A stretch of DNA of 64,000 nt from NCBI GenBank assembly GCA_901472505.1, contig LR590468.1, positions 2,393,501-2,457,500 of the forward strand, written 5' to 3'. The position numbers and the translations under genes were made by a program. Origin of the DNA: Proteus vulgaris. GTDB taxonomy: Bacteria > Pseudomonadota > Gammaproteobacteria > Enterobacterales > Enterobacteriaceae. Position 1 is the stretch's first letter; each line of letters starts with the position of its first letter. Of this stretch, positions 12,330-23,589 are shown one piece after another. A model generated the notes under the pieces. It was given only the letters and a program-made list of their open reading frames with translations. It ran no database searches and was not told the DNA's origin.

Positions 12330-12373
12330 TAATAAAAAGAAAACACCCATAATATTTAATTTTTATGGGTGTT
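12330..12373 (-). terminator. Terminator of the adhesin gene (minus strand)
   Basis: A perfect 11-bp stem, AACACCCATAA / TTATGGGTGTT (12342-12352 and 12363-12373). On the minus strand it is followed by TTTTCTTTTTATT. It closes the convergent minus-strand adhesin gene. Confidence 0.85.
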
Positions 12374-12406
12374 AATAAAAGCCTATTTTTTTAATAAGTT
12401 AACTGT

Positions 12407-15400
12407 CTAACGTATTGATTTATTATAAATTACATGGACATTATTGCCTTGTGCGCTACCTGAACCTTCCCAAGTAACAGCTTGTTGGAATTCTTTTTTC
12501 ACACCATAGATCTCCATTTCGGTGATTAATGTTGCTGAGCCTGAATCAGGGGCGCCTATGGGACGTTGATAACAATCTTCTTTCATTGCGAGTGAAGGAT
12601 AGGTGTCAGCTTTGGAATCATTATGAATAGAAGAAGAATAACTAGTGCTATCTTTATAATCTACTTCATTTCGACTGGAATCACCTTGAATATTAACAAG
12701 CCTATGAGAAATATGTACAGGATATAAGAGTTTATTCGTTCCGAATCCGATTGACGTTACTGGAACAGCCATAACATGAGTCATGGGCTCTGTGGCTAAT
12801 GTCCGACATGAACTCGTCAACTTACCGTTATTACTTGTTTCAACAAAATTGATGTGTCCATCAAAACTATATTCCATAAATTGTGGAGTAACAGGTTCTA
12901 CTTTTAATGGATAAAACTCAGGGTACTCTTTATTACTATTTCCCCAATCGAATGCAATCGCTTTGATCTCTATTTTTGCACCTTTATCGAAGAAGCTTTT
13001 TTCAGCGTGAAACGTGGTTGTTTTTTCTAAATTAGAAGTATCAGGAATATTCTCATTTTTACTATATGTTTTTCCATTAATCATTAATTCAATATTTACC
13101 GCTGTTTGACTAGCAGTGTCATCATCTTTTAGTTTCCAAGTTATTTGAATGGTGTCGTTATCATAGATAGGTGTCCAGCGAATAGTTTTTTGTGTTGAAA
13201 CATAAAGCTCTTTATCAAGGAATTGATTATCAACTCGACGGGCTATTGAGAGTATTTTTACACTAGGAATAGCTCTTACTTCAATTTCATAGCTTCCTTG
13301 AGAGGCTAAGAAATATTGGTTTTCCAAGACCTGTAATGAAATAACGCTTTTACCTTTACTTAGTGCTGTTATTTCTCCTGTATCTTTAATGGCGACAACA
13401 TTAGGGTTCGATGAAAGCCATATTGCTTTTATTTCAGGGAGGAATTTGTTTGTCAGGTTGTTGTACTTTTACACCTAATTGATCATCTGATAATACGACG
13501 CTTTTATTAGCAAAATTAATAACGAAAGTTCCTTTTTTTTGTTCATAATCAATAGTATGAGTATCTGCTAAGAATTGTTCAGTTGCCTCACTTTGTACTT
13601 TTATTTTTGTTTTCCCCGGCATTATGGCATTTAATACCCCTTTATCATCTACAGTGGTAATAGAAGGATTGTCGCTGGAAAAACTGACAGTGATATTTTT
13701 TGCATCTGTATTATCAAATCGGGTAAGTATTTTTTGAGTTATACCATCATTCCACGTTGATTGTATGTTGAGTGGAGACATGATTTTCAGATGTGGTTTC
13801 GCTTTTTCAATGACCAAAGGATAACTACTTTGAGCTGGTTGATATTGCTCGTTTCCTGACGTTTGCAGTGTAATGATTACTGTGCCTGCTTTTTTCATCG
13901 AGATTTTGCCACTATTGGTGTCAATCGAGGCAATAGTCGGCTCTGAGCTAGACCACATCACATTAATATTATTAGGTAATCCCGTATAACTTAATGCATT
14001 GATTGGCGCAGAAGCATAGGTTTCTTGTTGGATCTGCTTAGCAAATATAATGGTTGGTTTAGGAATAGTGACTTTAATGGTTAATGATTTTGCAATGGTG
14101 ATCCCATCGGCTTCAGCCGTTAAAATAATATCTGTTTTAACATTCGAAGTAAGTGTGGTCTGGTAATTACCATTTCCTAATGGATTTAATGGGTTATGAC
14201 TAAAGTTAGCTTTACCATTGATTGCTTTAATTGAAACGGTTTTACCATCAATAGTATTACTGTATTTATCCATTAAATTTACAGTAATTAAGGCGTTATC
14301 TTTATTATCACCACCAATTGATTGACGATTACTACTGAAGATTGATTTATTCGCATCGATATTAGCAGGAGTGACAGTGACATCTTGTATCGCTTTGTGA
14401 TTGCTTAAATCAAGATACGCACTCATTTTTAAAATACCCGCAACATGGCTGGTCACTTTGGTTCTTGCGATACCGTGAGCATCTGTATAGGTACTAAAGT
14501 CATAGTCATCAGCTAAACCTTGTAATTTCCATGACACAATGACGTTAGGTAATATATTGTCATTAGCATCGACAATAGTTGCTTGATAATTAACGCCTTT
14601 ATCACCAGCAATCATGGTCGTTCTATCTACATTAGTGGCTTTTATTTTCCATGTTGTTGCATCAGCACGAAGTTGCAAGGTTTTTTGTTTTTTGAAATCA
14701 ACACCATTCACTTTGACACTTAATTGTGCTGTGCCGGATTTAGTCCCCGTTGCTTCAATTTCATAATGGCCCGGAGAGACTTGTTTAGCCGCGCTAAATT
14801 GTATCGTTGGGTTATTAGAGATCCCTTCAACTTGCTGATCAGGTAAAATATTACCGCCTTTATCTTTAATCGTTAAAGTGAGTAATGTCTTATCCGTACC
14901 ATTGGCAATGATTGATGCAGGTATTAAGTTGATTTCTGAACGATTTTCATCCACATCATCGGCCACAAAATTGACATCAGGAGCGGGGTAACGACCTGAA
15001 ATTAATATGGCGTTAACTTTAGCAATACCCGCAGGGTTACGAGTTAACTTAACCTCTGCAATACCTTTGCTGTCTGTAAATGTGAGTGGTTTGGCAAGTA
15101 GACTCTCTTTGTCCGTTGTCCATGTTACGTTGACGCCACTATTGACAGGATTATCATTTTTATCGCTGATATAAGCACTATAAGTGATGGTGTCGCCCGC
15201 ATGAGGTTTTGTATCACTAATCACAAACTTATCAACTTTTGCCGTTTGACTATTAGGCAGAACCGTTAATAATGCAGTGTGTGTGAGTGTTACACGATCT
15301 ATTTTTGCACTGATTGTTGTTTGGCCGGCTTTTAATGCGCTAACTTGTGCTTGATAAACCCCCGTTGAGATTTCTTTAAATGCTGTCGTTGTTGCCGTTA

Positions 15401-18400
15401 AATCAGTGCTGTAGCTAACGCTAATTTTATTCTCTAATCCTGTTAATAAATTATCGTATTTATCTTTTAGCGTTAAAGTAATGTGAGATTGTTCGACCTC
15501 AGAAATAATGGTGTTAGGAATAAGTGATAGCTGAGATTTATCAGCAGAAATGGTATCAGTATTAAAATTAATCAAATGATCAGCATCGAGAGATTGTTGG
15601 CTGTCTAACATTGCGGTCACTTGTGCTGAACCTGCTTGTGTGCTGATTAACGTAATTTCCGCTATCCCATTTTTATTGGTTTTACTGATAGGTTGTGAGA
15701 GTCGACCTAGTGAGGTTATCCAACCCACAGCAATTCCTTCCATGCCAGGGTTACCTTGCTTATCAACAATTTTTGCGCGAATAACCACTTTATCCGTACC
15801 ATTTGCGATGACATCAAAAGGTGCGACCACATTAACTGCATTAATTGTGGCGTTTTGCTTATCAGCAATAAAACCAAGAGGTTGTGCTAAAGTAAATGTA
15901 TTACTTATATTGGTATATTTAGCGTTAATGGTGCTAATACCTTCTTGTTTACCCTTGATTGAGGTTTGGTAAACACCGTTATCTATTTCTTTTATGGCGC
16001 TAAATTGAATAGTGGGGTTATCACCCGTTAGCGTTATCAATTTCTCTTGTTTTGGCACAGGATTACCGAATGTATCTTTTAGGGTAATAGTACCTGTGGC
16101 GAGTGATTGGCCATTGGCAATAATAGATTGCGGTTCAATCAAAAATGTACTTTGTGATGACTTGACCTGGCCTGCGATGAAGTGAATGTTTTGTGTTGCA
16201 CTTTGGTTATTTTCTAATATTGCTGTGACAGTTGTTGGTAGGGCTTTAGTGCCTTTTATCTCTATTTTTACATCACCATTATCATCTGTTTTTGTCATGT
16301 TAGTGCTAAGCGTATTATGAGTTGAATGCCAAAATACAGATTGTTTGATTAATGGATTATTTTCAGCATCAGTAACATGCGCTGATAAGGTAATGGTATC
16401 GTGATTATCTGCTATCGCTTCTGTTTTATTATTTTCAGTCGTTAGGACAATATTAGCACTATTAGGATTCGCAATAGCAGTTAGGGCGAGTTGTGCTTTT
16501 TCTTTATTTTCAAGTGTAACGATAATTTCGGTTACACCTGCTTTTTTAGTGCGTATTTGATTGGTTGTTTGTCCTTGATTGTCAGTCACACTCTTTTGCT
16601 TATCGAGAGTTGCAGAGGCGTTGGATTGCCATTTAACGGTTACATTAGGTAATTTATTCCCGAATTTATCTTTTACTACAGCAGTTAATATCGCTTGCTC
16701 TGTATTATCTGCAACTAATTGAGTTTTATTACTTGTTAAGGTAATTAAACCGTGTTGATTATTAGCAATAAAGGAAATCGGTTTTGCATCAAATGATTCA
16801 TTACTGAGTCTAGCGGTTACAATGACATCAAAAGCGTGAGTACTGGTTACTATTGTTTTAGCAATACCTTGGTTATCTGTCGTTGATACCTCATTAATAC
16901 CCACGATACTTTGATCTCGATTAGTAGACCAAATCACCTTGGCATTAGGTATTACATTGTGATTTTTATCTTTAACGATAGCAGTAAAAATTACGGGGGT
17001 ATTGCCATCAGCAATATAAGGTGGGGTTGATGGTGTTACCGAAATAATTTTACCGTTGGAGAGATCAGCAATAAATTGGGTTGTTTTTTTTGTGGTTACT
17101 TTATTAACCAGCGCAGTGACCGTTACCGCACCTGATATTTTGCTGGTCATGGTTGTTGATGCATTACCGTGACTGTCTGTCAGTAGTTCAGTCTCTTTGA
17201 GTTGTGCTTGGTTGTCAGCTGATAGTTGTATTTGTGTATTGGAAACAGGATTATTATTTTTATCAATGATATTAAAAGTAATTAGCTTTTCATCAGTCCC
17301 ATTGGCGAATGAGCTATTGGGATTAATAGTAAAGGTATTTATTTTTGCTGAGTTAGCATCGGCAATAAAATCAACATCAGTTGAATAGGTAATATTATTA
17401 ACATTTACGCCTATCTCACTCTTACCAATATGAATATTGGTAATTGGAACAATAATTTTACCTTCAGAGTCTGTATTCTTCTGCCCAATAATCGTTGCGC
17501 CATTATCTGCAGTAAAAGAGACCGGATAGTTAGGAATTCTATTGGTATTAATATCGGTTACGATGACTTGAATTTTATTTTGGCTTTTACCATCAGCGGG
17601 TGCATGGTTTTTAATTACGGTTAACCCACCTTGAGCAATAATGGCTGAATGAGTATCAGCGACAAAAGTCACCTGTGCCTGATTAAAGATATTATCCCTG
17701 AATTTTGGGGTTAACGTTACAATTTCAGGTGTGCTTCCTGCGGTTATTGTTGCTTGATATTTTCCTGTATCAATTCGACTGAAATTTGAGACTCGACTAT
17801 TGCCAATAGGATTATCGGATTGGATCTTTAGTGATAGTTCTTTTATATCGATATCAACGGGGAGCTTATCATTATCGAAAATTGATAAGGTGAGATTTTG
17901 TACAGAATGATTGTCTGCAGGAAGTTGTGTTGATTTAGGCGTAAATTGGCTATTTTGTGTATTGATAGCGGATTGATCAACCGTAATGTGACTTTGTACA
18001 GGATCAGAACGGTTGCCCTGTTCATCAATCGCAACGGCGTTTATTGTGTAGCTATTTTCTTCCGTTAAACCAGATAGATGACGCGGAAGGATTATGGAGT
18101 AATTAAGATTATTATTGTGATTAATTTTACCTCCGTTAGCGATTAAACGACTGGCAGACCATTCAATTTGTTTAACTGGATATTTAGAGTGAACTTGTAC
18201 TCCCAAATCTTTTTCTTCTTTGGCATAACCATTGATTGTTGGTGTGAGGGAAAGGAAGACTAAGGTTTTCTTTTTATATTCCAAAACAATTTCATTATTT
18301 CTATTTACGAAATCATAGCGATTTCCTGACATTAAACGTGTTGATCGAACATTATTAGGATTGAGTTGTGAAGAGAGTGATTCACCGAGTCGATATTGGA

Positions 18401-19523
18401 TACTGACGTCAAATTTATTATCACTATTATCATTTAATCCAAAACGACGTTCAGCACCAAATGTAATTAATGGCACTGGGGTATAGGTTAATCCAGCAGT
18501 ATAAGCATGCGGATTTTCTTGGCGATTATCTTTACTAAATAAGCCAACTTCTTTTCCGTAATATTGCTCAAAAATAAGCTTAGCACCTAATTGCGGATAA
18601 GCAGGTAGATACCCTTCCGTTCTAATATCCCAACCATTTGCTGGGCGTTCATTATAATCCATCACATCGTCAGAAGTACGCCAGTTGGATAAGCGATGAT
18701 AGTGATTTATGTTTAATTTAAAGTAATCTCGCCATACCTCAGCACCAATACCGAATCGACTATGATAGCGACTCAAATCGTAGTCATAAAAAGCATTTAA
18801 ACCGACCATAAATTTATCGGTAAAATGACGATAGCCAATCCCTTGATTTAATTGACTACGAGCATTTTTGCGGTGATAACTGGTTTGAGTAAAAACTAAG
18901 TTTTTCTCACTATCATAGACAGGAATAAGAAGATCAGCAGAACTCCCTTCTAAAGTGAAATGTTTATCCATGGAAAGTGATACTCGAGCATGGCCAAATT
19001 GATTAAGCCATTGTTCTATTTGTTGATTTGCTTTATTGGATATTCTGCTTATTGCATATTGTGTTGCATCGGTGTCTCTATTTAATAGAGAAGAATTATC
19101 GACAATAATTTGAGCCAGTTCTTGTCCGTTAGTGGTAGGAATAGAAGTATCTTGGTCATTGTTATTATTAAGCCATTTTTTTGTTGGTAAAGACTCATCG
19201 GGAATATTGAGTGTAATCCCTGCTTTTACTTTTAATTTTCCAACTAAAGAAACATAATCAGGATTAGCTTCAATAAGTTTAAACAACTTTATATTGAATT
19301 TTTTTGCAATTGATTCTGGCGTGTCATTTGCTTGAACCTGATAAGTGCTCTTTTTTTTTAACAAATTAATTGTCTGTTTTTCTTGGTTATTCTCTCTTGC
19401 AAATACGTTGGCTGGAATTGTTGCTGAAATAGGAAATGCTAGTTGAATAAAGATATTAAACCAAGCAACTTTCTTTGTAATGGAAGAGAGTTGAGGTGTT
19501 AGTCCACTTTTAAATTTTGTCAT
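12407..19523 (-). CDS. Giant invasin/intimin-like inverse autotransporter adhesin (frameshifted near its 3' end)
   Basis: A surface adhesin of the intimin/invasin (type Ve) family. The start is set at ATG 19523 (MTKFKSGL), before a hydrophobic export segment, with GGTGAG upstream. Order: export signal (about 20-42), LysM (about 60-108), inverse-autotransporter beta-barrel (about 170-435), then about 12-13 Big-1 (Ig-like) repeats. The repeats share an (I/V)A(D/N)G...T....(V/I)KDK.GN..(P/L)N pattern. Big-2-like repeats (WSSSEPTIASIDTNSGKIS) follow, then a unique C-terminal domain of about 270 aa with two cysteines. The upstream frame stops at 13434, but dropping one base of the GGG at 13437-13439 fuses it with the 12407-13327 frame, giving about 2371 aa. 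The joining stretch EIKAIWLSSNPNVVAI completes a Big-2 repeat, so this is one gene. Its target is unknown. Confidence 0.88.
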
Positions 19524-19663
19524 TTTTAAACTCACCGTAACAAATAATGATGAGATTTTCGTATTTATATATGTTTTAGATATCAGAAAGTGAACTTGAA
19601 TTAATTGATTTCTAAATATATAAAAATTAATGATCAAAAAAATAAAATAGATATAAAGATAAA

Positions 19664-19693
19664 AAGCCAATAGAAAATAATCTCTATTGGCTT
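19664..19693 (-). terminator. Terminator of yqhD-dkgA (minus strand)
   Basis: The inverted repeat AAGCCAATAGA / TCTATTGGCTT (19664-19674 and 19683-19693) is followed on the minus strand by TTTTTATC. It lies 20 bases after the dkgA stop. Confidence 0.8.
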
Positions 19694-19712
19694 GGTAATT
19701 GTAAATTAAAAA

Positions 19713-20543
19713 TTAGATATCAACAAAAATATCAGGATCAGGACCTAAGCGTTTTTTCTTCTCAAGTGTCGTTATTTCAGCAACTTCTTCTTTTTCTAAT
19801 TTAAAATCAAAAATACGGAAATTCTCTTCAATACGAGATGGTGTAATTGATTTAGGTATCGCCACAAGCCCACTATCTAAATGCCAGCGTAAAACAATTT
19901 GTGCTGGTGTTTTATGATATTTCTCAGCAAGTTTTTGAATCATCGGTTGATCAAAGACACCTTCACCACCTTGTGCTAATGGGCTCCAAGATTCAGTCAC
20001 AATATTATGAGTTGTGTTCCATGCTCTTAATGACGCTTGTTGCATTAAAGGATGAATTTCAATTTGGTTAATTACGGGGGTTACACCCGTTTCAGTAATG
20101 ATCCGTTCAAGGTGTTCTTCTTTAAAATTACAGACACCAATGCTTTTTACTAAGCCTTCTTTTTGCAAAATAATCATTTGTTTCCACGCATCAACATAAA
20201 GCTCACGCGATGGTACTGGCCAATGCATTAAGTAGAGGTCAATATAATCAAGTTGCAAACGCTGGAGGCTTTCTAATAAGGCACCACGGGCATGGGATTG
20301 ATCGTTATTCCATAATTTTGTGGTGATAAAAAGTTCATCACGGGGAATTGATGTCTGTTTGAGTGCTTTACCGACGCCTTCTTCATTGTGGTAAATCGCA
20401 GCCGTATCAAAAAGACGATAGCCTGTATCAAGAGCGTGATGAATTGCGTTAACAACTTGATGATTATCTGCTTGCCAAACACCAAGCCCAAGTTGTGGGA
20501 TAGCATTTCCATCAGATAACTTGATTAGTTTAGGTTTATCCAT
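19713..20543 (-). CDS. dkgA: Aldo/keto reductase, DkgA (2,5-diketo-D-gluconate reductase A) family
   Basis: An NADPH-dependent aldo-keto reductase (AKR5 group) acting on 2,5-diketo-D-gluconate, methylglyoxal and related carbonyls. The start is ATG 20543 (MDKPKLIKLSDG); TTGGAGACAAAA just upstream is its ribosome-binding site, so the longer TTG-started reading is rejected. The 276-aa protein matches E. coli DkgA in IPQLGLGVWQA, the catalytic tetrad context (DTAAIYHNEEGVGKAL, ITTKLW, DLYLMHWPVP) and the NADPH-binding IPKSITPSRIEEN. It lies 28 bases downstream of yqhD, as in E. coli, where the pair detoxifies aldehydes. Confidence 0.93.
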   Translation of the reverse strand: MDKPKLIKLSDGNAIPQLGLGVWQADNHQVVNAIHHALDTGYRLFDTAAIYHNEEGVGKALKQTSIPRDELFITTKLWNNDQSHARGALLESLQRLQLDYIDLYLMHWPVPSRELYVDAWKQMIILQKEGLVKSIGVCNFKEEHLERIITETGVTPVINQIEIHPLMQQASLRAWNTTHNIVTESWSPLAQGGEGVFDQPMIQKLAEKYHKTPAQIVLRWHLDSGLVAIPKSITPSRIEENFRIFDFKLEKEEVAEITTLEKKKRLGPDPDIFVDI

Positions 20544-20571
20544 TTTTGTCTCCAAAGTCGCATTAAAGCAC

Positions 20572-21729
20572 TTAGAGTGCTGCTGTATAAATACGTTGAC
20601 TGACTTCTAATGTGATATCTTGATGCTCGCCTAGTGCGGTTTGTCCATGCTCTTCCAATTTATGCACTAAAGCAGGAATGTCTTCTTCAGTGATTTTGAA
20701 ATCAGCCAGTCGAGTTCTAAGTCCCATTAATTCAAAGAATTTTCGAGTTTCATTAATCGCAGTTTCAATTTTAAAAGCGTCAGAACCTTGGTTTATACCC
20801 CAAACTTTTTGTGCATATTGGATTAACTTCTCATATTTAGCCTGTCGTTTTTCATTTAATAGGGCCGGTAAAACGATGGCGAGAGTTTGTGCATGATCTA
20901 GCCCATGTAAAGCCGTAAGTTCATGACCTAATGCATGCGTAGCCCAATCTTGAGGAACACCAACACCAAGGATGCCATTAAGGGCTTGTGATGCTGTCCA
21001 CATTATATTAGCACGGATATCATAATCTGTAGGCGATGTCAGCGCTTTTGGTCCTTGATCTATCAAGATACGTAAAAGACCTTCTGCATACTCATCTTGT
21101 ACACGAGCATTCACAGGATAAGTGAGGTATTGCTCTAATATATGAATAAAAGCATCAACCACACCGTTAGCGGTTTGTCTTGGCGGTAAAGAATAAGTTG
21201 TTGTTGGATCTAAAATCGCGCAATGAGGATAAACATGAGGACTGGCAAAGCTTTGCTTATCCATCGTCTGTTTTCTACTAATAACAGAGAAGCTGTTAGT
21301 TTCCGTACCGGTCGCAGGCAGTGTCAATACACAACTCAAAGGTATCGCTTTTTCGATTACTTTACCGCGACTTGTCACGATTTCCCAAGGTTCACCTTTA
21401 TAAGGTATAGCCGCAGCAATAAATTTTGTACCATCAATAACTGAGCCACCGCCGACTGCTAGTAAGTGTGTAATACCGTGGTATCTTGCATAAGAAACAG
21501 CTTTCATTAGCGTTTCATAAGAAGGGTTGGGTTCAATCCCACTAAATTCATGAATTTGATAGCCTGGAAGAGCGGTATAAATCTGATCTAATACGCCATT
21601 GCGCTTAATACTACCACCACCGTAAGTAAGTAGAATTCTTTCATTTTTCCCAATTTCAGAACGAAGTTTATCTATTTGTCCTTGACCAAAATGAAGGCGA
21701 GTTGGCGAGTAATAAGTAAAGTTTTGCAT
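20572..21729 (-). CDS. yqhD: NADPH-dependent aldehyde reductase YqhD
   Basis: An iron-containing-alcohol-dehydrogenase-family enzyme that reduces short-chain, often lipid-peroxidation-derived, aldehydes with NADPH; the family enzyme uses zinc. The 385-aa protein is colinear with E. coli YqhD (387 aa). It has LLTYGGGSIKRNGVLDQ, AVGGGSVIDGTKFIAAA, LTLPATGTETN, and metal-ligand regions near GVVDAFIHILEQY and HGLDHAQTLAIVLPA. It is the first gene of yqhD-dkgA. The AraC-type regulator gene yqhC that flanks it in E. coli is absent; an unrelated methyltransferase gene is divergent from it instead. Confidence 0.95.
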   Translation of the reverse strand: MQNFTYYSPTRLHFGQGQIDKLRSEIGKNERILLTYGGGSIKRNGVLDQIYTALPGYQIHEFSGIEPNPSYETLMKAVSYARYHGITHLLAVGGGSVIDGTKFIAAAIPYKGEPWEIVTSRGKVIEKAIPLSCVLTLPATGTETNSFSVISRKQTMDKQSFASPHVYPHCAILDPTTTYSLPPRQTANGVVDAFIHILEQYLTYPVNARVQDEYAEGLLRILIDQGPKALTSPTDYDIRANIMWTASQALNGILGVGVPQDWATHALGHELTALHGLDHAQTLAIVLPALLNEKRQAKYEKLIQYAQKVWGINQGSDAFKIETAINETRKFFELMGLRTRLADFKITEEDIPALVHKLEEHGQTALGEHQDITLEVSQRIYTAAL

Positions 21730-21818
21730 TTTGTTTCCACCTTAATTCGATGTTCTGAAGCATGACAATTAATCAGGGAAAAGTTTTCCACTGTGTCTAG
21801 ACAGGATAGCCCGATATA

Positions 21819-21841
21819 ACTATAACCTCTAAGGTTGTAGA
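21819..21841. promoter_or_regulatory. Palindromic operator candidate between yqhD and the methyltransferase gene
   Basis: Imperfect inverted repeat ACTATAACCT-CTA-AGGTTGTAGA with 8 of 10 arm pairs matching, centred 100 bases upstream of yqhD and about 80 bases upstream of the methyltransferase gene. The shape resembles MerR-family operators (AACCT/AGGTT arms), but no regulator is encoded nearby, so the binding protein is unknown. Confidence 0.45.
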
Positions 21842-21870
21842 AATAAGAGATGAATTATTTTTCTTAATGG

Positions 21871-21890
21871 CTACAACAATTCAATTGTAG
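21871..21890. promoter_or_regulatory. Second nested palindrome upstream of the methyltransferase gene
   Basis: A perfect ACAATT-C-AATTGT palindrome (21876-21888) lies within a wider CTACAA...TTGTAG inverted repeat, ending 19 bases before the start at 21910. It could be an operator or an mRNA leader hairpin. It shares the TTGTAG element with the palindrome at 21819. Confidence 0.4.
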
Positions 21891-21909
21891 TTAATTTATA
21901 AGGAGTAAT

Positions 21910-22692
21910 ATGGAAAGTCATTATTTAACATTAAACCAAGAACACTGGGATAAACAAGCTGTAATGGAAAATCAGTGGTCTAAGCCTGTGAATGATGAAG
22001 AAATTATGGCGGCAAAGCAAGGCAACTGGAAAGTACATTTAACACCTAGTCCTGTTAAGAATGAGTGGTTAGCGGACATTAAAGGTAAAAAAATACTCTG
22101 TTTAGCGTCTGCTGGTGGACAACAAGCACCTATTTTGGCCGCCGCTGGTGGTATCGTAACCGTATTTGATTTATCAGAAGGGCAATTAAGTAAAGATCGC
22201 CAATTGGCACAAGAACATCAGTTAAATTTGGTAACAGTACAAGGTGATATGGCTGATTTAACTGCATTTACTGATGAAAGCTTTGATATTATTTTTCACC
22301 CTATCTCAAACTTATATGTGCCAGATGTGAATCCAGTGTGGCAAGAATGCTACCGTGTTTTGAAAAAAGGCGGTGTGCTGATGGCGAGTTTTTATAATCC
22401 AGTTGTATTTGTTGATGATAGAGATCCGCAATTGCGCTCACAGGGATTAATAAGACCAACTTATCGCTTACCATATAGCGATCAAGGTTCACTGCCTTTG
22501 GATATTCTGCAAGAAAAAGTTGCCAAAGGTGATGGGCTCGTATTTGGCCACTCTCTGACTGATCTTATTGGTGGACAGTTAACGGCAGGTTTTTTATTGC
22601 AAGATTTTGTTGAAGAATTTGCTCCTCATGCTCGTTTTCTCATTGACAGTTATATTCCAACATTTCTTGCTTCAAAAGCGATTAAGCTTTAA
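21910..22692 (+). CDS. Class I SAM-dependent methyltransferase
   Basis: A 260-aa methyltransferase of the Rossmann-fold Methyltransf_11/25 type. The N-terminus (YLTLNQEHWDKQA, residues 5-17) is characteristic of a subgroup of uncharacterised bacterial methyltransferases. Motif I is GKKILCLASAGGQQAPILAAAG (about 58-79), with an acidic ribose-binding residue in VTVFDLSEGQL. FDIIFHP and LKKGGVLMASFYNP form later motifs. The substrate is unknown. TAAGGAG precedes the ATG. It is divergent from yqhD in the position E. coli gives to the regulator yqhC, so it may respond to aldehyde stress, but that is inference. A bidirectional terminator separates it from yghB. Confidence 0.85.
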   Translation: MESHYLTLNQEHWDKQAVMENQWSKPVNDEEIMAAKQGNWKVHLTPSPVKNEWLADIKGKKILCLASAGGQQAPILAAAGGIVTVFDLSEGQLSKDRQLAQEHQLNLVTVQGDMADLTAFTDESFDIIFHPISNLYVPDVNPVWQECYRVLKKGGVLMASFYNPVVFVDDRDPQLRSQGLIRPTYRLPYSDQGSLPLDILQEKVAKGDGLVFGHSLTDLIGGQLTAGFLLQDFVEEFAPHARFLIDSYIPTFLASKAIKL

Positions 22693-22807
22693 AAAAATAG
22701 AGTAGGAAGAATATGATTGTGATTTATATAAATGGATTTTTAGTCAGATATTAATAGGTGTGGAGATAAGACAATGAGCAACTGAACTCTTGAAATATTA
22801 GATGGTT

Positions 22808-22850
22808 AAAACACGCCATTATGATGATTAAAATAATGGCGTGTTTTTTT
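22808..22850. terminator. Bidirectional terminator between methyltransferase gene and yghB
   Basis: A perfect 12-bp stem, ACACGCCATTAT / ATAATGGCGTGT (22811-22822 and 22833-22844), has TTTTTTT on the plus side and TTTTAACC on the minus side. It serves the convergent genes on both sides. Confidence 0.88.
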
Positions 22851-22851
22851 A

Positions 22852-23520
22852 TTATTTATTGTTGGTGCTATTTTTGCGATGGCGAATATACATCACAATC
22901 GAACCAATTAAGCCAGCGCTTAAAAGCAAGACGGGTAATGTCATCAGAATATTCATCACTAATGTTTCATGCTTTTGAATGAAGGGAATTAAATTCAATA
23001 CATAACCTAGTGAAACAATAATACCTACCCATAAAAAGCCACTTAACCAGTTAAATATTTGGAAGCGACGTTGTTGCAATTCCGATAAGCCCGCTAATGT
23101 TGGTAATAATGTTCGTACAAAACCGATGAAACGACCAATTAATAGTGCATACAACCCTTGTCGATGGAAAAGATCATTGGCTTTATGGTGATATTGCTCT
23201 GGTAATTGAGCCATCCAGCGTTTAACGATTTTTGTATCACTTAGCCAGCGACCTTGTAAAAAGCCAAGCCAACTCCCAAAACTGGCGGCAGTACCTAATA
23301 TGATGATTGTTGGAAAGAAGTGTAAAACATCTTTTGCAATTAAGGCACCGCAAAGAATAAGCAGTGTATCTCCAGGTAAAAATGCGGCGGGTAATACCCC
23401 GTTTTCCAGCATAATAATAACAAAAAGAACAATATAGATAACCCATAACACATTAGGATTAGCCAACACCATATAATCGTGTTGCATTAATGCGTGAATT
23501 ATCTCTTTTAATGTACTCAT
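22852..23520 (-). CDS. yghB: DedA-family membrane protein YghB
   Basis: A polytopic inner-membrane protein of the DedA/SNARE-associated (VTT) family, implicated in membrane-lipid flipping and envelope homeostasis; E. coli yghB is redundant with yqjA. The 222-aa protein has several hydrophobic segments and the family signatures ENGVLPAAFLPGDTLLILCGAL, FGSWLGFLQGRWL and GRFIGFVRTLLPTLAG with its conserved arginines. It matches E. coli YghB (219 aa) end to end. The conserved order metC-yghB-(yqhC)-yqhD-dkgA supports this name over yqjA. Confidence 0.93.
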   Translation of the reverse strand: MSTLKEIIHALMQHDYMVLANPNVLWVIYIVLFVIIMLENGVLPAAFLPGDTLLILCGALIAKDVLHFFPTIIILGTAASFGSWLGFLQGRWLSDTKIVKRWMAQLPEQYHHKANDLFHRQGLYALLIGRFIGFVRTLLPTLAGLSELQQRRFQIFNWLSGFLWVGIIVSLGYVLNLIPFIQKHETLVMNILMTLPVLLLSAGLIGSIVMYIRHRKNSTNNK

Positions 23521-23589
23521 TAGCGAACTCGTATTAAAAAGACTTTATGTTCGTTATTCTAACGCAAAATAAAGATAACAGTTTGATTT

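Noticed and set aside
14000..18000. Small plus-strand ORFs within the adhesin gene (for example 15640-15972)
   Set aside because: They lie antisense to the Ig-repeat coding region, recur with its repeat structure and have no ribosome-binding sites.
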